From NCBI RefSeq assembly GCF_025231485.1, contig NZ_CP104003.1, positions 2,852,001-2,916,000 on the forward strand: 64,000 nt of DNA, read 5' to 3'. Every line of letters begins with the position of its first letter. The stretch's first letter is position 1. Below, in pieces: positions 42,736-52,393 of this stretch. Made by a program: the position numbers and the translations under genes. This stretch comes from Salinirubellus salinus. Its GTDB lineage: Archaea > Halobacteriota > Halobacteria > Halobacteriales > Haloarculaceae. The notes beneath the pieces are model-generated. The model made no database searches, was not told the origin of the DNA, and worked only from the letters and a program-made list of their open reading frames with translations.

Positions 42736-43554
42736 TCACCCCGGCGAGTCGCTCTCGCAGTGCTCCAGTTCCGCACAGAGCCACCCGGCCACCTCGTCCG
42801 CCAGCCGCCGGTGGGCTTCCGGCGTCGAGATTGTCGCCGGCTGCCCGCCACGCTGGCCGGTGTACCAGCCGGCCTGCGAGTGGTTCATCCCCTCGACGAA
42901 CACGACCCGTCGTGGCGTCGGGAGGTTCCCTCGCGTGGCCTCGAACTGCTCGCGGTCGAGGACGGCGTCGCGCGTCCCGACGACGGCGAGCCCGGGCATC
43001 CCCCGGACGGGCCGGTCGCAGTACGCCCCGACGATGAGGAGGCCGTCGACGCGGTCCGCGTTGTCGGCGGCGTAGCGACACGCCATCGCCCCGCCGAGTG
43101 AGTGGCCGCCCACGACCCACCGCGAGATCTGGGGCTCGCCGGCGACGACGGCGTCCGCACGCGACGGGTCGAAGACGGCGAGGTTGAGCGGCATCCCCGG
43201 CACGAACACGGTGGCGTTCGCCCGCGTCGCGATGGCCGCCGCCGACGGCAGGTACGCGTCGGGGGCGACCCGGCCGCCGGGGTAGAACACGATGCCGAGC
43301 GTCTCGGCCCCGGGATCGGCGTCGTGGACGACGTAGCCGCCGTAGGCCGTCTCGACGGTGACGTTCGGGTCCGCCCGGACCGCCTCCTCGACGCCCGGCG
43401 GCGCCTGGAGTCCGAGGACGCCGAAGTAGACGGAGAACGCGACGCCCGCGAGAACGAGGATGGCGACGAGGGTGCCGGCGACCAGCGCCAGTGCCCGACG
43501 GCGTGAGAGCTCCTCGAGCCACGTTCTGACGGCCGCGAGACGCCCGTCTCCCAT
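42736..43554 (-). CDS. Membrane-anchored alpha/beta hydrolase
   Basis: The 272-residue protein from ATG 43554 has an N-terminal helix (ALALVAGTLVAILVLAGVAFSVYF) and an alpha/beta hydrolase domain: oxyanion segment FYPGGRVAP, nucleophile elbow GGHSLGGAMA, GLLIVGAYCDRP, acid region VVGTRDAVLD and a His in EGMNHSQAGW. This matches the alpha/beta-hydrolase_5 group of predicted esterases. Substrate unknown. Confidence 0.9.
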   Translation of the reverse strand: MGDGRLAAVRTWLEELSRRRALALVAGTLVAILVLAGVAFSVYFGVLGLQAPPGVEEAVRADPNVTVETAYGGYVVHDADPGAETLGIVFYPGGRVAPDAYLPSAAAIATRANATVFVPGMPLNLAVFDPSRADAVVAGEPQISRWVVGGHSLGGAMACRYAADNADRVDGLLIVGAYCDRPVRGMPGLAVVGTRDAVLDREQFEATRGNLPTPRRVVFVEGMNHSQAGWYTGQRGGQPATISTPEAHRRLADEVAGWLCAELEHCESDSPG

Positions 43555-43791
43555 CGTCACCGTGGTCGAGCCTCGAGATTGTCAAGACTCCGGTGGGTCT
43601 CGGTGCACCGCCGGCGTCGGCGAGTGGGCGGGTGCGGTCGTCCACGGGCCGAGCAGTCCCGCCGCGTCACGGCCCCGGCCACTCACGACGGGTCCCCCTT
43701 GGTACAGTCCTGGCGGACCGCTGTATGAGCCCCCGACAGTTCGGAATCCATGACACGGGACTATCAGCGTGCGGCGCCGTTCTAGTCGGTC

Positions 43792-44811
43792 ATGAGGCCA
43801 GACTGGACTCGGTGGACCGTCGGCGGAGCCAGCCTCCTCCTCGGTGCGGGAGGTGCCGCGCTCTGGGGGTGGAAGCGGCGCCGACTGGCCGAGCTGGCCG
43901 CCGGCAGCGAACTCGTCGCGACCGACCGCGGACAGGTCGAGGTCGCCCGCCGTGGCTCGGGCGAGGCGGTCCTGATCCTCCACGGTAACCCCGGCGGCTA
44001 CGACCAGAGCATCCTCCTCGGCGAGGCGCTGTTCGGCAACGAGATGGACATCATCGCCCCGTCGCGTCCGGGCTATCTGCGGACGCCGCTCGACGACACG
44101 CTGACGTTCGAGGACCAAGCCGCCCTGCTGGTGGCGTTGCTCGACGAACTCGACGTGCAGGAGGCGCTGGTCGTCGGACTCTCCGGCGGCGGGCCGCACG
44201 CGCTCCAGCTCGCGGCCGACTACCCGGAGCGGGTCTCGGGGCTGGTCCTCGGTGGCGCGGTCACCGTCGAGTACGACGAGCGCCTGTTCGACACCGGCAA
44301 CCCGGTCCTCGACCCGCTGCTCACGTCGACGCCGGTGCTCGACGTCCGCTCGGGCGTGTTCGCCGCGCTCCGAGGGGTCGCTCCGGACCGCTTCGTCGCG
44401 TCACTCCACGCCCAACTGTCCACGCTGGAGGGTGACGACCTCGACCGGTACGTCGAGTTCGTCCTGACGAGTCCGGACCACCGCGAGCGGGTGCTCGAGT
44501 TCGCACCGACCGTCCTGCCGGTGAGTGCACGCATCGACGGGACGCTCCACGACGAGCGCCTGTTCCGCGACCTGCCGCACGTGGACTACGGGACCATCGA
44601 GTGTCCGACGCTCGTGGTCCACGGCGAGTTCGACGCGGCCGTCCCTATCGACCACGCGGAGTACGTGGCCGAGGCACTCCCGGAGGCCGAACTCGTCCGG
44701 GTCGAGGCCGACCACCTCGCCTGGGTCGGGCCCGACGCCGACCGGGCCGGACGGGCCGTTCAGCGGTTCACCGAGTCGGTCGTCGCGCCCGACGGTCGGC
44801 CGAATCCGTAG
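43792..44811 (+). CDS. Alpha/beta hydrolase
   Basis: The 339-residue protein has a short N-terminal hydrophobic helix (VGGASLLLGAGGAALWGW) and a canonical fold: VLILHGNPGGYDQ, SRPGYLRTP, nucleophile elbow VVGLSGGGPHAL, acid VVHGEFDAAVP and His in EADHLAWVG. It is a likely esterase or epoxide-hydrolase-type enzyme. It precedes the enolase-superfamily gene on the same strand by 66 bases. Confidence 0.92.
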   Translation: MRPDWTRWTVGGASLLLGAGGAALWGWKRRRLAELAAGSELVATDRGQVEVARRGSGEAVLILHGNPGGYDQSILLGEALFGNEMDIIAPSRPGYLRTPLDDTLTFEDQAALLVALLDELDVQEALVVGLSGGGPHALQLAADYPERVSGLVLGGAVTVEYDERLFDTGNPVLDPLLTSTPVLDVRSGVFAALRGVAPDRFVASLHAQLSTLEGDDLDRYVEFVLTSPDHRERVLEFAPTVLPVSARIDGTLHDERLFRDLPHVDYGTIECPTLVVHGEFDAAVPIDHAEYVAEALPEAELVRVEADHLAWVGPDADRAGRAVQRFTESVVAPDGRPNP

Positions 44812-44877
44812 GAGCCGGCCCACGACACCGCTCGCCGGGGGCGACAGAGTGAATATCCGAGCCAGGGCAGGTCTGCC

Positions 44878-46023
44878 ATGCAGATAACGAGCCTCGAGGC
44901 CACCCCGGTGCAGGTCGAGATCAGGTCCCGTGAGGAGCCGTACGGCGTCGCCCCGTACGTCGCCGGCTACCACACCTTCGAGCACGTCCTGCGGCTGGTC
45001 GTCCGCATCGAGACCGACGACGACGTCGTCGGGTGGGGCGAGACGATGGTCGACCCCGAGCCGAACGTGGCACGGGCGGTGATGGAGCACGTCGTCGGTC
45101 CCGAGGCGCTCGGCCGGGAGGTCTGGGAGGTGGAGTCCTTCCTCGATTCCTTCGAGTACCCGTACATGCACGTCCGGCCGTACGTCGCCGGCGTCGAGAT
45201 GGCGATGTGGGACGCGCTGGGCAAGACGAAGGACGTCCCGCTCCACCAGCTGTTCGGCGGCAAGCGGATGGACGAGGTGCCCATCGCGTACTGTCTCGGC
45301 ATCACCGACCCCGAGGAGGCGGCCGAGCAGGCGCGCTGGGCCCGCGAGGAGGGGTTCGGGGTCATCAAGACGAAGAGTGGATTGGACGTGGACGCGGACG
45401 TCGAGCGGCTGACCGCGATGCACGAGGCCGTCGACGGCGACCTGAAGTTCCGACTCGACGGGAACCAGACGATGAGCTACGGCGAGGCGACGGAGACCGC
45501 CGCTCGGCTCGAGGCCAACGGCGTCTACCTCCAGTACTTCGAGCAGCCGTTACGGACCGACAGCGTCGGTGGGTACACACGCCTCCGCCAGCGGCTCCGG
45601 ACCCCCATCGCCGTCAACGAGGACACCTACCACCGGCGGAACCTGTTCGAGCTCGTCCGCGAGGACGCCATCGACGCCGCCGTCGTCGACATGGTTCCCG
45701 TCGGCGGATTGCTGGCGACCAAGAAACTGATGGGGCTCTGTGACGAGGCGAACCTCTCGGTCGCCCACCACTCCAGTTTCGACCTCGGCATCAAGAACGC
45801 CGCCGTCCTGCACTTCGTCGCCAGCGAGCCGGCGATGGACCTCCCGCCGGACCGGGTCAACTACGCGCTGGCGGACGACGTGGTCGAGGAGCGCTTCGAG
45901 GTCACCGACGGCTGTATGAGCGTCCCCGACGGACCGGGGCTGGGGGTCGAGGTGGACGAGAAGAAGGTTGAGGCGCTGCGGGTCACGGAGGGGAAGGGTA
46001 TCAGCTACGAGGTCACGCTCTGA
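44878..46023 (+). CDS. Enolase-superfamily enzyme (mandelate racemase/muconate-lactonizing type)
   Basis: The 381-residue protein has the N-terminal capping domain and the barrel residues: KTKSG (KxK base), metal ligands Asp in RLDGNQ, Glu in YFEQPL and Glu in AVNEDTY, and a late HHSSFDLG. The DMVPVGG strand is typical. Substrate cannot be read from sequence; the family racemises, cyclo-isomerises or dehydrates acids or sugars. A hydrolase lies upstream; RidA and a creatininase-type enzyme lie 1.5-2 kb downstream. Confidence 0.93.
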   Translation: MQITSLEATPVQVEIRSREEPYGVAPYVAGYHTFEHVLRLVVRIETDDDVVGWGETMVDPEPNVARAVMEHVVGPEALGREVWEVESFLDSFEYPYMHVRPYVAGVEMAMWDALGKTKDVPLHQLFGGKRMDEVPIAYCLGITDPEEAAEQARWAREEGFGVIKTKSGLDVDADVERLTAMHEAVDGDLKFRLDGNQTMSYGEATETAARLEANGVYLQYFEQPLRTDSVGGYTRLRQRLRTPIAVNEDTYHRRNLFELVREDAIDAAVVDMVPVGGLLATKKLMGLCDEANLSVAHHSSFDLGIKNAAVLHFVASEPAMDLPPDRVNYALADDVVEERFEVTDGCMSVPDGPGLGVEVDEKKVEALRVTEGKGISYEVTL

Positions 46024-46197
46024 GGCGGTAGGGGGGCTCAGCGTTCGCGTACCCGGCTCCCGTGGACGGCGACGTCGACACCGCAGGTAGCAGTTCGCGA
46101 CGACAGTTCCCGGCCGACCCGCTCGGCGCGTGGTCGTCGGGCGCCGCGGCCGCCCGAGACGCGTGGCAGGTCGATCGCGGACTGGCCGCTGGCACGC

Positions 46198-47187
46198 TTA
46201 CGAGGGTGACCGCCGGTGTGGAGGCGACCCCGGCCGGGGGCGCGTCTCCGAGGTCCGCTCCGGAAGCGGGGGGGTCGAGACCTGGATGGTCGTGCCAGCG
46301 CGTACCGTCTCCAGAGGGACGAACACGTCCGTGTCGACCGTCCGTGACGCGCCCGGGCGGACCGTCCCGACCCGACAGGTGCGACTGGAGATGGCCGCGC
46401 CACTGGCGTCGTAGAACTGGACGACGACGTCGACGTCGACCGCCTCCCCTTCGTTGCCGACGGTGAGTTCGACGCGGCCGAGCTGGTTCCGCACCGCCTC
46501 CACCTCGACCTCCTCGCCCGCGGCGTCGTAGAACACGATGCGGCCCAGGCTGACGTGTTCGGCGTCGGCGTCGATGTACCGGAAGAGCCGCTCGCCGATC
46601 TGTTCGTAGAGCTCGTGGCCCTCGGTTCCCTCCTGGAAGAGCGCGCCGATGGGGTTGAGGTCGGCCCGCAGGTCGCTCGCGATGGTCCGTCGGTTGCCGG
46701 TGTTGACCTTCAGCCGCCGGTAGTCCTCGATGAACGGGTCGAACTGCTTCGGGAGGTCGCCGTCGTACATGTCGGCGTAGGCTCGGAGTTCGTCGTCGAA
46801 GTTGACTATCGGGGGGAGCGGCGTCGACGGCCTGTTCGCGGGCACCCACGGCTGGGCGGACATCGCCGACTTGCCGGTCGAGTCGCTGGTCGACGCTTCG
46901 TCCACGTCGCCGGCTGTCGCCTCGAAGTACCCGAGGGAATCGAGCACCAACGCGAAGATGGCGCTGAGTACGGTGACGAAGAGTACACCGGCGGTCAGCA
47001 GATAGGAGATGGGGTCCGGAATCGTGAGCTGGAACAGCGCGATGAACACGCACGTCACTAGCCCGATGACGAGCAGGAGCGACCCGAGGTTGGCACCCGG
47101 GCCGGTGACGAACTCGATGCTCTTGAGGAATCCAGAGTCTGATTCCGGCTCCGCACGCTCGGTTGGTCTTGTATCAGTCGTGTTCAT
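46198..47187 (-). CDS. Membrane protein of unknown function
   Basis: The 329-residue product has two N-terminal membrane segments (LGSLLLVIGLVTCVFIALF and YLLTAGVLFVTVLSAIFALVL), a helical middle domain (FDDELRAYADMYDGDLPKQFDPF) and a C-terminal beta-sandwich-like domain that may resemble a FxLYD/CARDB-type fold (VELTVGNEGEAVDVDVVVQFYDASG). The small membrane protein gene ends three bases upstream, so they form an operon. Confidence 0.75.
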   Translation of the reverse strand: MNTTDTRPTERAEPESDSGFLKSIEFVTGPGANLGSLLLVIGLVTCVFIALFQLTIPDPISYLLTAGVLFVTVLSAIFALVLDSLGYFEATAGDVDEASTSDSTGKSAMSAQPWVPANRPSTPLPPIVNFDDELRAYADMYDGDLPKQFDPFIEDYRRLKVNTGNRRTIASDLRADLNPIGALFQEGTEGHELYEQIGERLFRYIDADAEHVSLGRIVFYDAAGEEVEVEAVRNQLGRVELTVGNEGEAVDVDVVVQFYDASGAAISSRTCRVGTVRPGASRTVDTDVFVPLETVRAGTTIQVSTPPLPERTSETRPRPGSPPHRRSPS

Positions 47188-47190
47188 GGC

Positions 47191-47430
47191 TTAGTCGGCC
47201 GGCGTGGCATTGGCCTCGTTCCTGGTCGCCTCGATCGCCCGCTGGAGCACCTGGACGAGGTGGGACACCCACAGCCCGGCGGTGAACCCGAACAGGGTGC
47301 CGACGACGGTGATCCGGATGGGGTCCTGGAGCGGGGAGAGAGCGGTGACGATACACAGCGAGCCGAACACGACCATCAGGCCGTACTGGACGCGTGTGTC
47401 TCGGTTGGCGCGCCGTATCTCTGCGAGCAT
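47191..47430 (-). CDS. Small two-span membrane protein
   Basis: The 79-residue product has two hydrophobic helices (YGLMVVFGSLCIVTAL and ITVVGTLFGFTAGLWVSHLV). It lies directly before the 329-residue membrane protein gene and is likely its partner. No family is recognised. Confidence 0.75.
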   Translation of the reverse strand: MLAEIRRANRDTRVQYGLMVVFGSLCIVTALSPLQDPIRITVVGTLFGFTAGLWVSHLVQVLQRAIEATRNEANATPAD

Positions 47431-47597
47431 TAGACCCTATATAGGTCTCTCACCGGATTAAGCTCGCCGGCTGCGCCAGCTCAGCACGGTGCTCGAACCG
47501 CCCGAGCCGCGGTCGGTCGGCACGTCGATATCGATCACGCCCACTGGCTCCAGGCCACGCAACGATATTCCCGGTGGAGACCGTGGGTCGGCCACAC

Positions 47598-47975
47598 ATG
47601 GAGCAGATATCCACCGACGAGGCACCGGGTGCTATCGGCCCGTACTCGCAGGCGATCCGACACGGCGACACCGTCTACACCGCCGGGCAGGGACCGCTCG
47701 ACCCGGAGACCGGCGAGGTGGTCGACGGCGACATCGGGGCACAGACCGCACGGACGATGGAGAACCTCGCGGCGGTGCTGGAGGCCGCCGGCACCTCGCT
47801 CGACAACGTCGTGAAGGCGACGGTATACCTCGGCGACATGGCCGACTACGCCGCGGTCAACGACGTCTACGAGGAGTACGTGAGCGCGCCGTTCCCGGCC
47901 CGGACCGCGGTCGAGGTCGGCGAGTTCCCGGTCGACCTCGGGGTCGAGATCGAGGTGGTCGCGGCCGTCGAGTAG
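47598..47975 (+). CDS. ridA: RidA-family enamine/imine deaminase
   Basis: The 125-residue protein from ATG 47598 has the RidA core: APGAIGPYSQAIRHGDTVYTAGQ, LDNVVKATVYLGDMADYAAVNDVYEEY and the conserved Arg in FPARTAVEVGEFP. It trimerises and hydrolyses reactive enamines made by PLP enzymes. It lies 66 bases before the creatininase-type gene in the same direction. Confidence 0.94.
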   Translation: MEQISTDEAPGAIGPYSQAIRHGDTVYTAGQGPLDPETGEVVDGDIGAQTARTMENLAAVLEAAGTSLDNVVKATVYLGDMADYAAVNDVYEEYVSAPFPARTAVEVGEFPVDLGVEIEVVAAVE

Positions 47976-48041
47976 CGGGAGCGAGGCCACGTCGGGTGCC
48001 CCCAGCGGTGGCTATTTCCCACCGTTCGGCCTACCGGGGCT

Positions 48042-48836
48042 ATGCGACTCACCGACACCGCGTGGGCGACCCGCCCCTACGGCGCGGTCCTCGACCTCGC
48101 GTCGCGAGACGGCTCGCTGCTGGTCGTCCCCGTCGGCAGCCTCGAACAGCACGGCTATCACCTCCCGACGGCGACGGACACGCTGCTCGCCGACGCGGTG
48201 GCACACGGTGCCGCGGAAGCGACCGACGCCCCGGTGCTGATCACCCCGCCGGTCTGGACCGGGCTCTCGCCACACCACCTGCCGTTCGGCGGGACGGTGA
48301 GCCTCGAACGCGAGACGCTGGCGACGCTGCTCGAGGGCATCGCCGACACGGCGCTCGAGAACGGCTTCGACGCACTCCTGTTCCTGAACGGGCACGGCGG
48401 GAACGCCGCGCTCGTCGACGCCGTCGCGGTCTCGGTCGGGGCCGACCACCCCGACGTGGAGGTGTCGGCGTTGACCTACTTCACCCTCGCCGCCGACATC
48501 GCCGACGAGGTCCGGGACTCCGACGTGGGCGGGACGGGCCACGGCGGGGAGTTCGAGACCTCGCTCGTCCTCCACCTCTACCCAGACCTCGTCGACGTGG
48601 ACCGCGCGGAGGGGACGATGATGGACGAGCCGTACGACCGCGTCCGGCAGGACCTGTTCGTCGGCGGGTCGATGGCGGTCTACCGGCCGTTCACCGCCTA
48701 CACCGAGTCGGGGGCCATCGGCGACCCGACACTCGCCACCGCCGAGAAAGGCGAGCGACTCTTCACCCACCTCTGCGCGGAGCTGGCGGGGCTCTACGAG
48801 GCCATCCACGGGCACACCTGCGAGCGGGACGACTGA
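48042..48836 (+). CDS. Creatininase-family amidohydrolase
   Basis: The 264-residue protein has the metal-binding signatures VPVGSLEQHGYHLPTATDT, FLNGHGGNAALV and TGHGGEFETSLVLHL. The family cleaves cyclic amides such as creatinine and, in archaea, a formamide in riboflavin/F420 synthesis. Which one applies is not decided by the sequence. It is probably cotranscribed with ridA. Confidence 0.92.
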   Translation: MRLTDTAWATRPYGAVLDLASRDGSLLVVPVGSLEQHGYHLPTATDTLLADAVAHGAAEATDAPVLITPPVWTGLSPHHLPFGGTVSLERETLATLLEGIADTALENGFDALLFLNGHGGNAALVDAVAVSVGADHPDVEVSALTYFTLAADIADEVRDSDVGGTGHGGEFETSLVLHLYPDLVDVDRAEGTMMDEPYDRVRQDLFVGGSMAVYRPFTAYTESGAIGDPTLATAEKGERLFTHLCAELAGLYEAIHGHTCERDD

Positions 48837-49018
48837 GCGCGAGCGTCGAGTGGGCCCGGCTCACGCAACTGGGACCCACGAACGCCCACGGTGGAGCCAC
48901 CGCTGACCCTCACTCGTCCACTACCGACCCGATTCTACAACACATCCAGATACCTTATACAGTTTCTACACCCTGATTCAGAAACTTTATCAGCTATCCT
49001 CGAAACGTTCGTACTGTA

Positions 49019-49153
49019 ATGTCTGCGAGTTCACCACCGTTCGTCCGGTGCGCCAGCTACAGTTCCTGTCCCGCCTGCGGCGAGGGGTCGCTCGCGTGGG
49101 ACACCTCGGTGGACGGGTCGCGGTGCACGGCCTGCCGGGAGGTGGTGAACTGA
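49019..49153 (+). CDS. Small zinc-finger protein
   Basis: A 44-residue frame from ATG 49019 contains CPACGEG and CTAC 22 residues apart, the two halves of a CPxCG-type zinc finger. A TATA-like CTTTATC at about 48984-48990 lies ~30 bases upstream, so a leaderless transcript is expected. Such tiny zinc fingers are frequent and expressed in haloarchaea. Confidence 0.7.
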   Translation: MSASSPPFVRCASYSSCPACGEGSLAWDTSVDGSRCTACREVVN

Positions 49154-49566
49154 GTCCGGTCCACCGAACGTCGGCGATCAGGTCGGGACGCAGGGAACGG
49201 TCCCGCGTCCACACTGCGCCACATCGAAGTTACCATGGCCGACCCGTCGTGCCGGCCGCGGGGCACGACGGCTCCATAGCGACGGCGGCCACATCGGCCG
49301 CCCACCCGCGGTATCGGTTTCTGTCGAGCGTCACCTCCATCATCAGCGGCCGGTCCGGAGTGTCGCCGGGTGGAGCTCGGCCCGATCACGGAACGGTACG
49401 CTCACCCGCGGGCTCGGCGTCGCCGCTCGCGGGGAAGCGAGTGCCCACGACGGCCGACACCGAGTCGGGGTCACCGGGGTGTTTCGGCGCGTAGCGCCGC
49501 TCGTGCGACTCACGGACGGCTTCGGAATCCGTGAGTCGAGACGACCCGTGGGCCCGGAGACTCGGG
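49154..49566. other. Gene-free interval
   Basis: 413 bases downstream of the small zinc-finger gene and of the DUF4397 gene; no coding frame, repeat or clear regulatory site was recognised. Confidence 0.5.
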
Positions 49567-50532
49567 TTAGGCTTCCTCGGTAGTCTCCGTCTCTGTCTCG
49601 GTCTCCGTCTCTGTCTCGGTCTCCGTCTCTGTCTCGGTCTCCTCAGTCTCCGTCTCCGTCTCCGTCTCCGTCTCAGTCTCCGTCTCAGTCTCAGTCTCCG
49701 TCTCAGTCTCCGTCTCCGTCGGCATCGGTGTCTCCGTCGGCGTCGGCGTCTCATCCGACGGGATGGTGATCGTCGTCTCGGCGTCCTCGGTCAGCAGCAC
49801 CTCGAACGGCGTGTCGGCCGGGGCCGAGGCGGGGTCAAGGTAGCCGACGGCCATCGCGGAGTAGACAGTCTCACCTTCGAGCGGGACGTCGACGGAGGTG
49901 ACTACCGTGCCGTTGTTCGCCGCTGTCGCCGCGCGGATGTCCACGGTGTAGTTGCCGGCGGGAACGGTCACGTACGACGAGGCGTTCTGGAACGTGACGT
50001 TGTCGGCGAGCACGACCGTCTCGTTACCCTCCCCGACGGTCACGTCGACCGCGGGCGCGTCGGGCGAGAGGTGGACGACCCGGACGGCCGACTCGTTCTC
50101 CCCGACCGCGAGCGCGTCGTCACTGAACGCGACCGGCGCGAACGTGGTGTTGGCAGTCTCACTGATCTCACCGCTGGCGGCCACGGTGGTCGCCGACCGC
50201 GGCTCGAACGTCACCTGGTCGTCGAACACGACCGTCTCGGGGTCGTCCGCGGCGGTGATGGTGACGTTGTACGTCCCCGCAGCCAGCTCCAGATAGTCGG
50301 TCACGTCACCGAACGAGGCGTTCGCGACCACCGTCTCGTTCTCGACGAGGACGTCCACGGCGGGGGCGTCCGGCGACGCGTGAGCCACACGGACGTACGT
50401 GGTCTCCTGTGATGTCAGCGCTTCTGATTCCTCCTGTACGAACAGCGAGCCGGTCGCCCCGCCGACGACCGCGACCGACCCGACGACGACGGCCAGAGCG
50501 ATGGCCATCGCCACTATCGATTTATTCGACAT
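49567..50532 (-). CDS. Secreted DUF4397 protein with Glu-Thr repeat tail
   Basis: The 321-residue protein has a signal-like helix (IVAMAIALAVVVGSVAVVGG), then two DUF4397 domains, each opening with VRVAHASPDAPAVDVLVEN / VRVVHLSPDAPAVDVTVGE. The rest is a tail of about 60 residues, almost only Glu and Thr. Such tails usually span the cell wall or S-layer glycoprotein zone and are O-glycosylated in haloarchaea. No C-terminal membrane anchor follows. Confidence 0.9.
   Translation of the reverse strand: MSNKSIVAMAIALAVVVGSVAVVGGATGSLFVQEESEALTSQETTYVRVAHASPDAPAVDVLVENETVVANASFGDVTDYLELAAGTYNVTITAADDPETVVFDDQVTFEPRSATTVAASGEISETANTTFAPVAFSDDALAVGENESAVRVVHLSPDAPAVDVTVGEGNETVVLADNVTFQNASSYVTVPAGNYTVDIRAATAANNGTVVTSVDVPLEGETVYSAMAVGYLDPASAPADTPFEVLLTEDAETTITIPSDETPTPTETPMPTETETETETETETETETETETETETEETETETETETETETETETETTEEA
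49575..49732. repeat. Simple repeat encoding (Glu-Thr)n
   Basis: Imperfect 6-base repeat of the type GTCTCG/GTCTCC/GTCTCT, coding ET pairs on the minus strand. Repeat number can change by slippage. Confidence 0.85.
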
Positions 50533-50879
50533 TGCGGCCGATAAGTGGACAGAATCGGCCTTCGTTATGGTTCTAGTAGTCTATTTCTCCACGAACGGAC
50601 AGTCTCGCCGGAGTCACGGTCACGGTCGCGGTGAGGTGCCGTGCTCACTCCGTGGGGGCGGCGGGCCGGTCGCTCGGAAGGTACTGCATAACTCCCGAAT
50701 CACCGACCGTCTCGGCCGCTCCGTTCGGGCCCGAGATTACGGAAACCATGTCGTTCGTCCAGCCCTGACTGTCCCCACGCACGGTCCGTGTCGTCTTCGG
50801 GAGTCACCGACAACGACCCTCTACCCGACCGCTCGAACTCGACCACAAGACACCTACGTCCACCTCCGAACGCCGAGCC
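50533..50879. other. Divergent intergenic region
   Basis: 347 bases between the DUF4397 gene and a membrane protein gene in the other direction. No gene was recognised; AT-rich TTATGG/TAGTCTATTTC at 50565-50588 may be promoter DNA. Confidence 0.4.
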
Positions 50880-51419
50880 ATGGGGCTCCGTCTCCTCACC
50901 TACGGGTCGGCAGGCGTGGTCGGGCTGCTCCTCGTCGTCGTCCTCGCCGGCGTGTTCCTCCTCGGCGGCCCGACCGACGGGCTGCCCGGCGGGACAGCGG
51001 CCGACGAGGCGAGCGTCGCGACCGACGACCTCGACCTCCGGCTGAACGACGAGTTCTCGCCGCCGTCGACGAACGGGACCGTCCAGACGTGCATCGCGAG
51101 CGGGACGCCCGGCGACAGCGTGAGCCTACTCGGCGACGCGCTCGTGACGCTCCCGCAGGAACGCGGCCTCGAACTCGGCGCCGCCGACGCGCGGGTCGTG
51201 TTCACGTTGCGGGCGCTCGACGCGACACGGACCGAGCGGGTCGACCCGGAGGGGACGACGGACGTCTCGCTGTTCTGGATACTGGAGGACGACGAGACGC
51301 TCTCGGTCGGCGAGGAGACGACACTGGGCATCCGCGTCGAGATGGCCGACGGCGAGTTGCTGCTGGAGACGAGCCGGACGCTCACGGTCCGTGAGGGGAC
51401 GCGGCGATACGACTGCTGA
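50880..51419 (+). CDS. Membrane-anchored protein of unknown function
   Basis: The 179-residue product has one N-terminal helix (SAGVVGLLLVVVLAGVFLLGG) and an extracellular acidic domain with ARVVFTLRALDATRTERVD and a C-terminal Cys pair position (CIASG ... RRYDC) that could form a disulfide. Family not recognised. The DMT transporter gene follows 72 bases later. Confidence 0.75.
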   Translation: MGLRLLTYGSAGVVGLLLVVVLAGVFLLGGPTDGLPGGTAADEASVATDDLDLRLNDEFSPPSTNGTVQTCIASGTPGDSVSLLGDALVTLPQERGLELGAADARVVFTLRALDATRTERVDPEGTTDVSLFWILEDDETLSVGEETTLGIRVEMADGELLLETSRTLTVREGTRRYDC

Positions 51420-51491
51420 GGGGGTGGCCGCCGGGCGACCCGGTCGACGGGAAACGACACCCTCACCACCCGGCTGTCCCTACGCCCGCTC

Positions 51492-52376
51492 GTGATTCAG
51501 GCCGGGGTACCGACGGCGCTGGCCGCCGCGCTCGTCTTCGGGGCCTACCTCTACGTCTACAAGCGCTCGTTCGACGCGCTCCCGGCGACGGTCTACACGG
51601 CGGTCAACGAGACGGCGGGCTTCGGCTGGTACCTCCTCATCGCGGCGCTGACGTGGCCGGCGGGCGCCGCCGTGGTCCCGGCGGAGACGACGCTCGCCGA
51701 CGTGGCGCTGCTCTGTGGCGTGGGGCTGGTCATCGCGGCCGCCAACCTCGTCTCCGTCCGCGCGTTCAAGCTCGGCGACGTCTCCTACATCGCGCCGCTG
51801 AACAAGCTCGTCCCCGTGTTCGTCCTCCCCATCGAACTGCTCGTCCTGACGACCGACCTCGGCAGCCTGCAGGTCCTCGGGGTGGGACTCGCCGGCGTGG
51901 CCATCTACGTCGCGAACTACGAGACCGACTCGGCGCTCGCGCCCCTACGGCGGGTGGTCGTCTACCGGCCGGCACAGCTCGCGCTGCTGGGTGCGGTGCT
52001 GTTCGCGATGGCCGACGTGGGGACGCGCGCGGTGCTGTCGACCACCCCGTTCACGACGCAGGCGGTCGCGCTGTTCAGTTTCGTCGCCGTCGCGGCCGTC
52101 GCGCTCCCGTTCGCGATACCGCGGGTGGAGTGGTCGCGGCTCCGCCCGGCGCTCCCCGGCGCGGTCGCGCTGAGCGCCGTGTTCGCGGTCGGCGTCCACC
52201 TCGCCACGGTCTCGTTCGCCGCGGCGCCGGCGAGCGTCGTCTCGCCGCTCGTCAACACGCAGGCCATCGTCGCGGTGCTGCTCGGGAGCGTCCTGCTGGA
52301 CGAGGGGTTGCTCGGGCGTCGGCTCACGGCGGCGGTCGTCGCGGTGGCGGGCATCGCGCTGGTCGCGAGCGGGTGA
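51492..52376 (+). CDS. DMT superfamily (EamA-type) transporter
   Basis: The 294-residue protein from GTG 51492 has about ten hydrophobic segments in two homologous halves (YLYVYKRSFDALPATVYTAVN; VRAFKLGDVSYIAPLNKLVPVFVLPIELLVL; VSFAAAPASVVSPLVNTQAIVAVLLGSVLLDEGL). The duplicated EamA layout is clear. Exported metabolite unknown. Confidence 0.9.
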   Translation: MIQAGVPTALAAALVFGAYLYVYKRSFDALPATVYTAVNETAGFGWYLLIAALTWPAGAAVVPAETTLADVALLCGVGLVIAAANLVSVRAFKLGDVSYIAPLNKLVPVFVLPIELLVLTTDLGSLQVLGVGLAGVAIYVANYETDSALAPLRRVVVYRPAQLALLGAVLFAMADVGTRAVLSTTPFTTQAVALFSFVAVAAVALPFAIPRVEWSRLRPALPGAVALSAVFAVGVHLATVSFAAAPASVVSPLVNTQAIVAVLLGSVLLDEGLLGRRLTAAVVAVAGIALVASG

Positions 52377-52393
52377 GCCGCGTGTCGCTCCGC

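Noticed and set aside
49386-49754. Arg-rich minus-strand frame
   Set aside because: Out-of-frame reading of the Glu-Thr repeat DNA.
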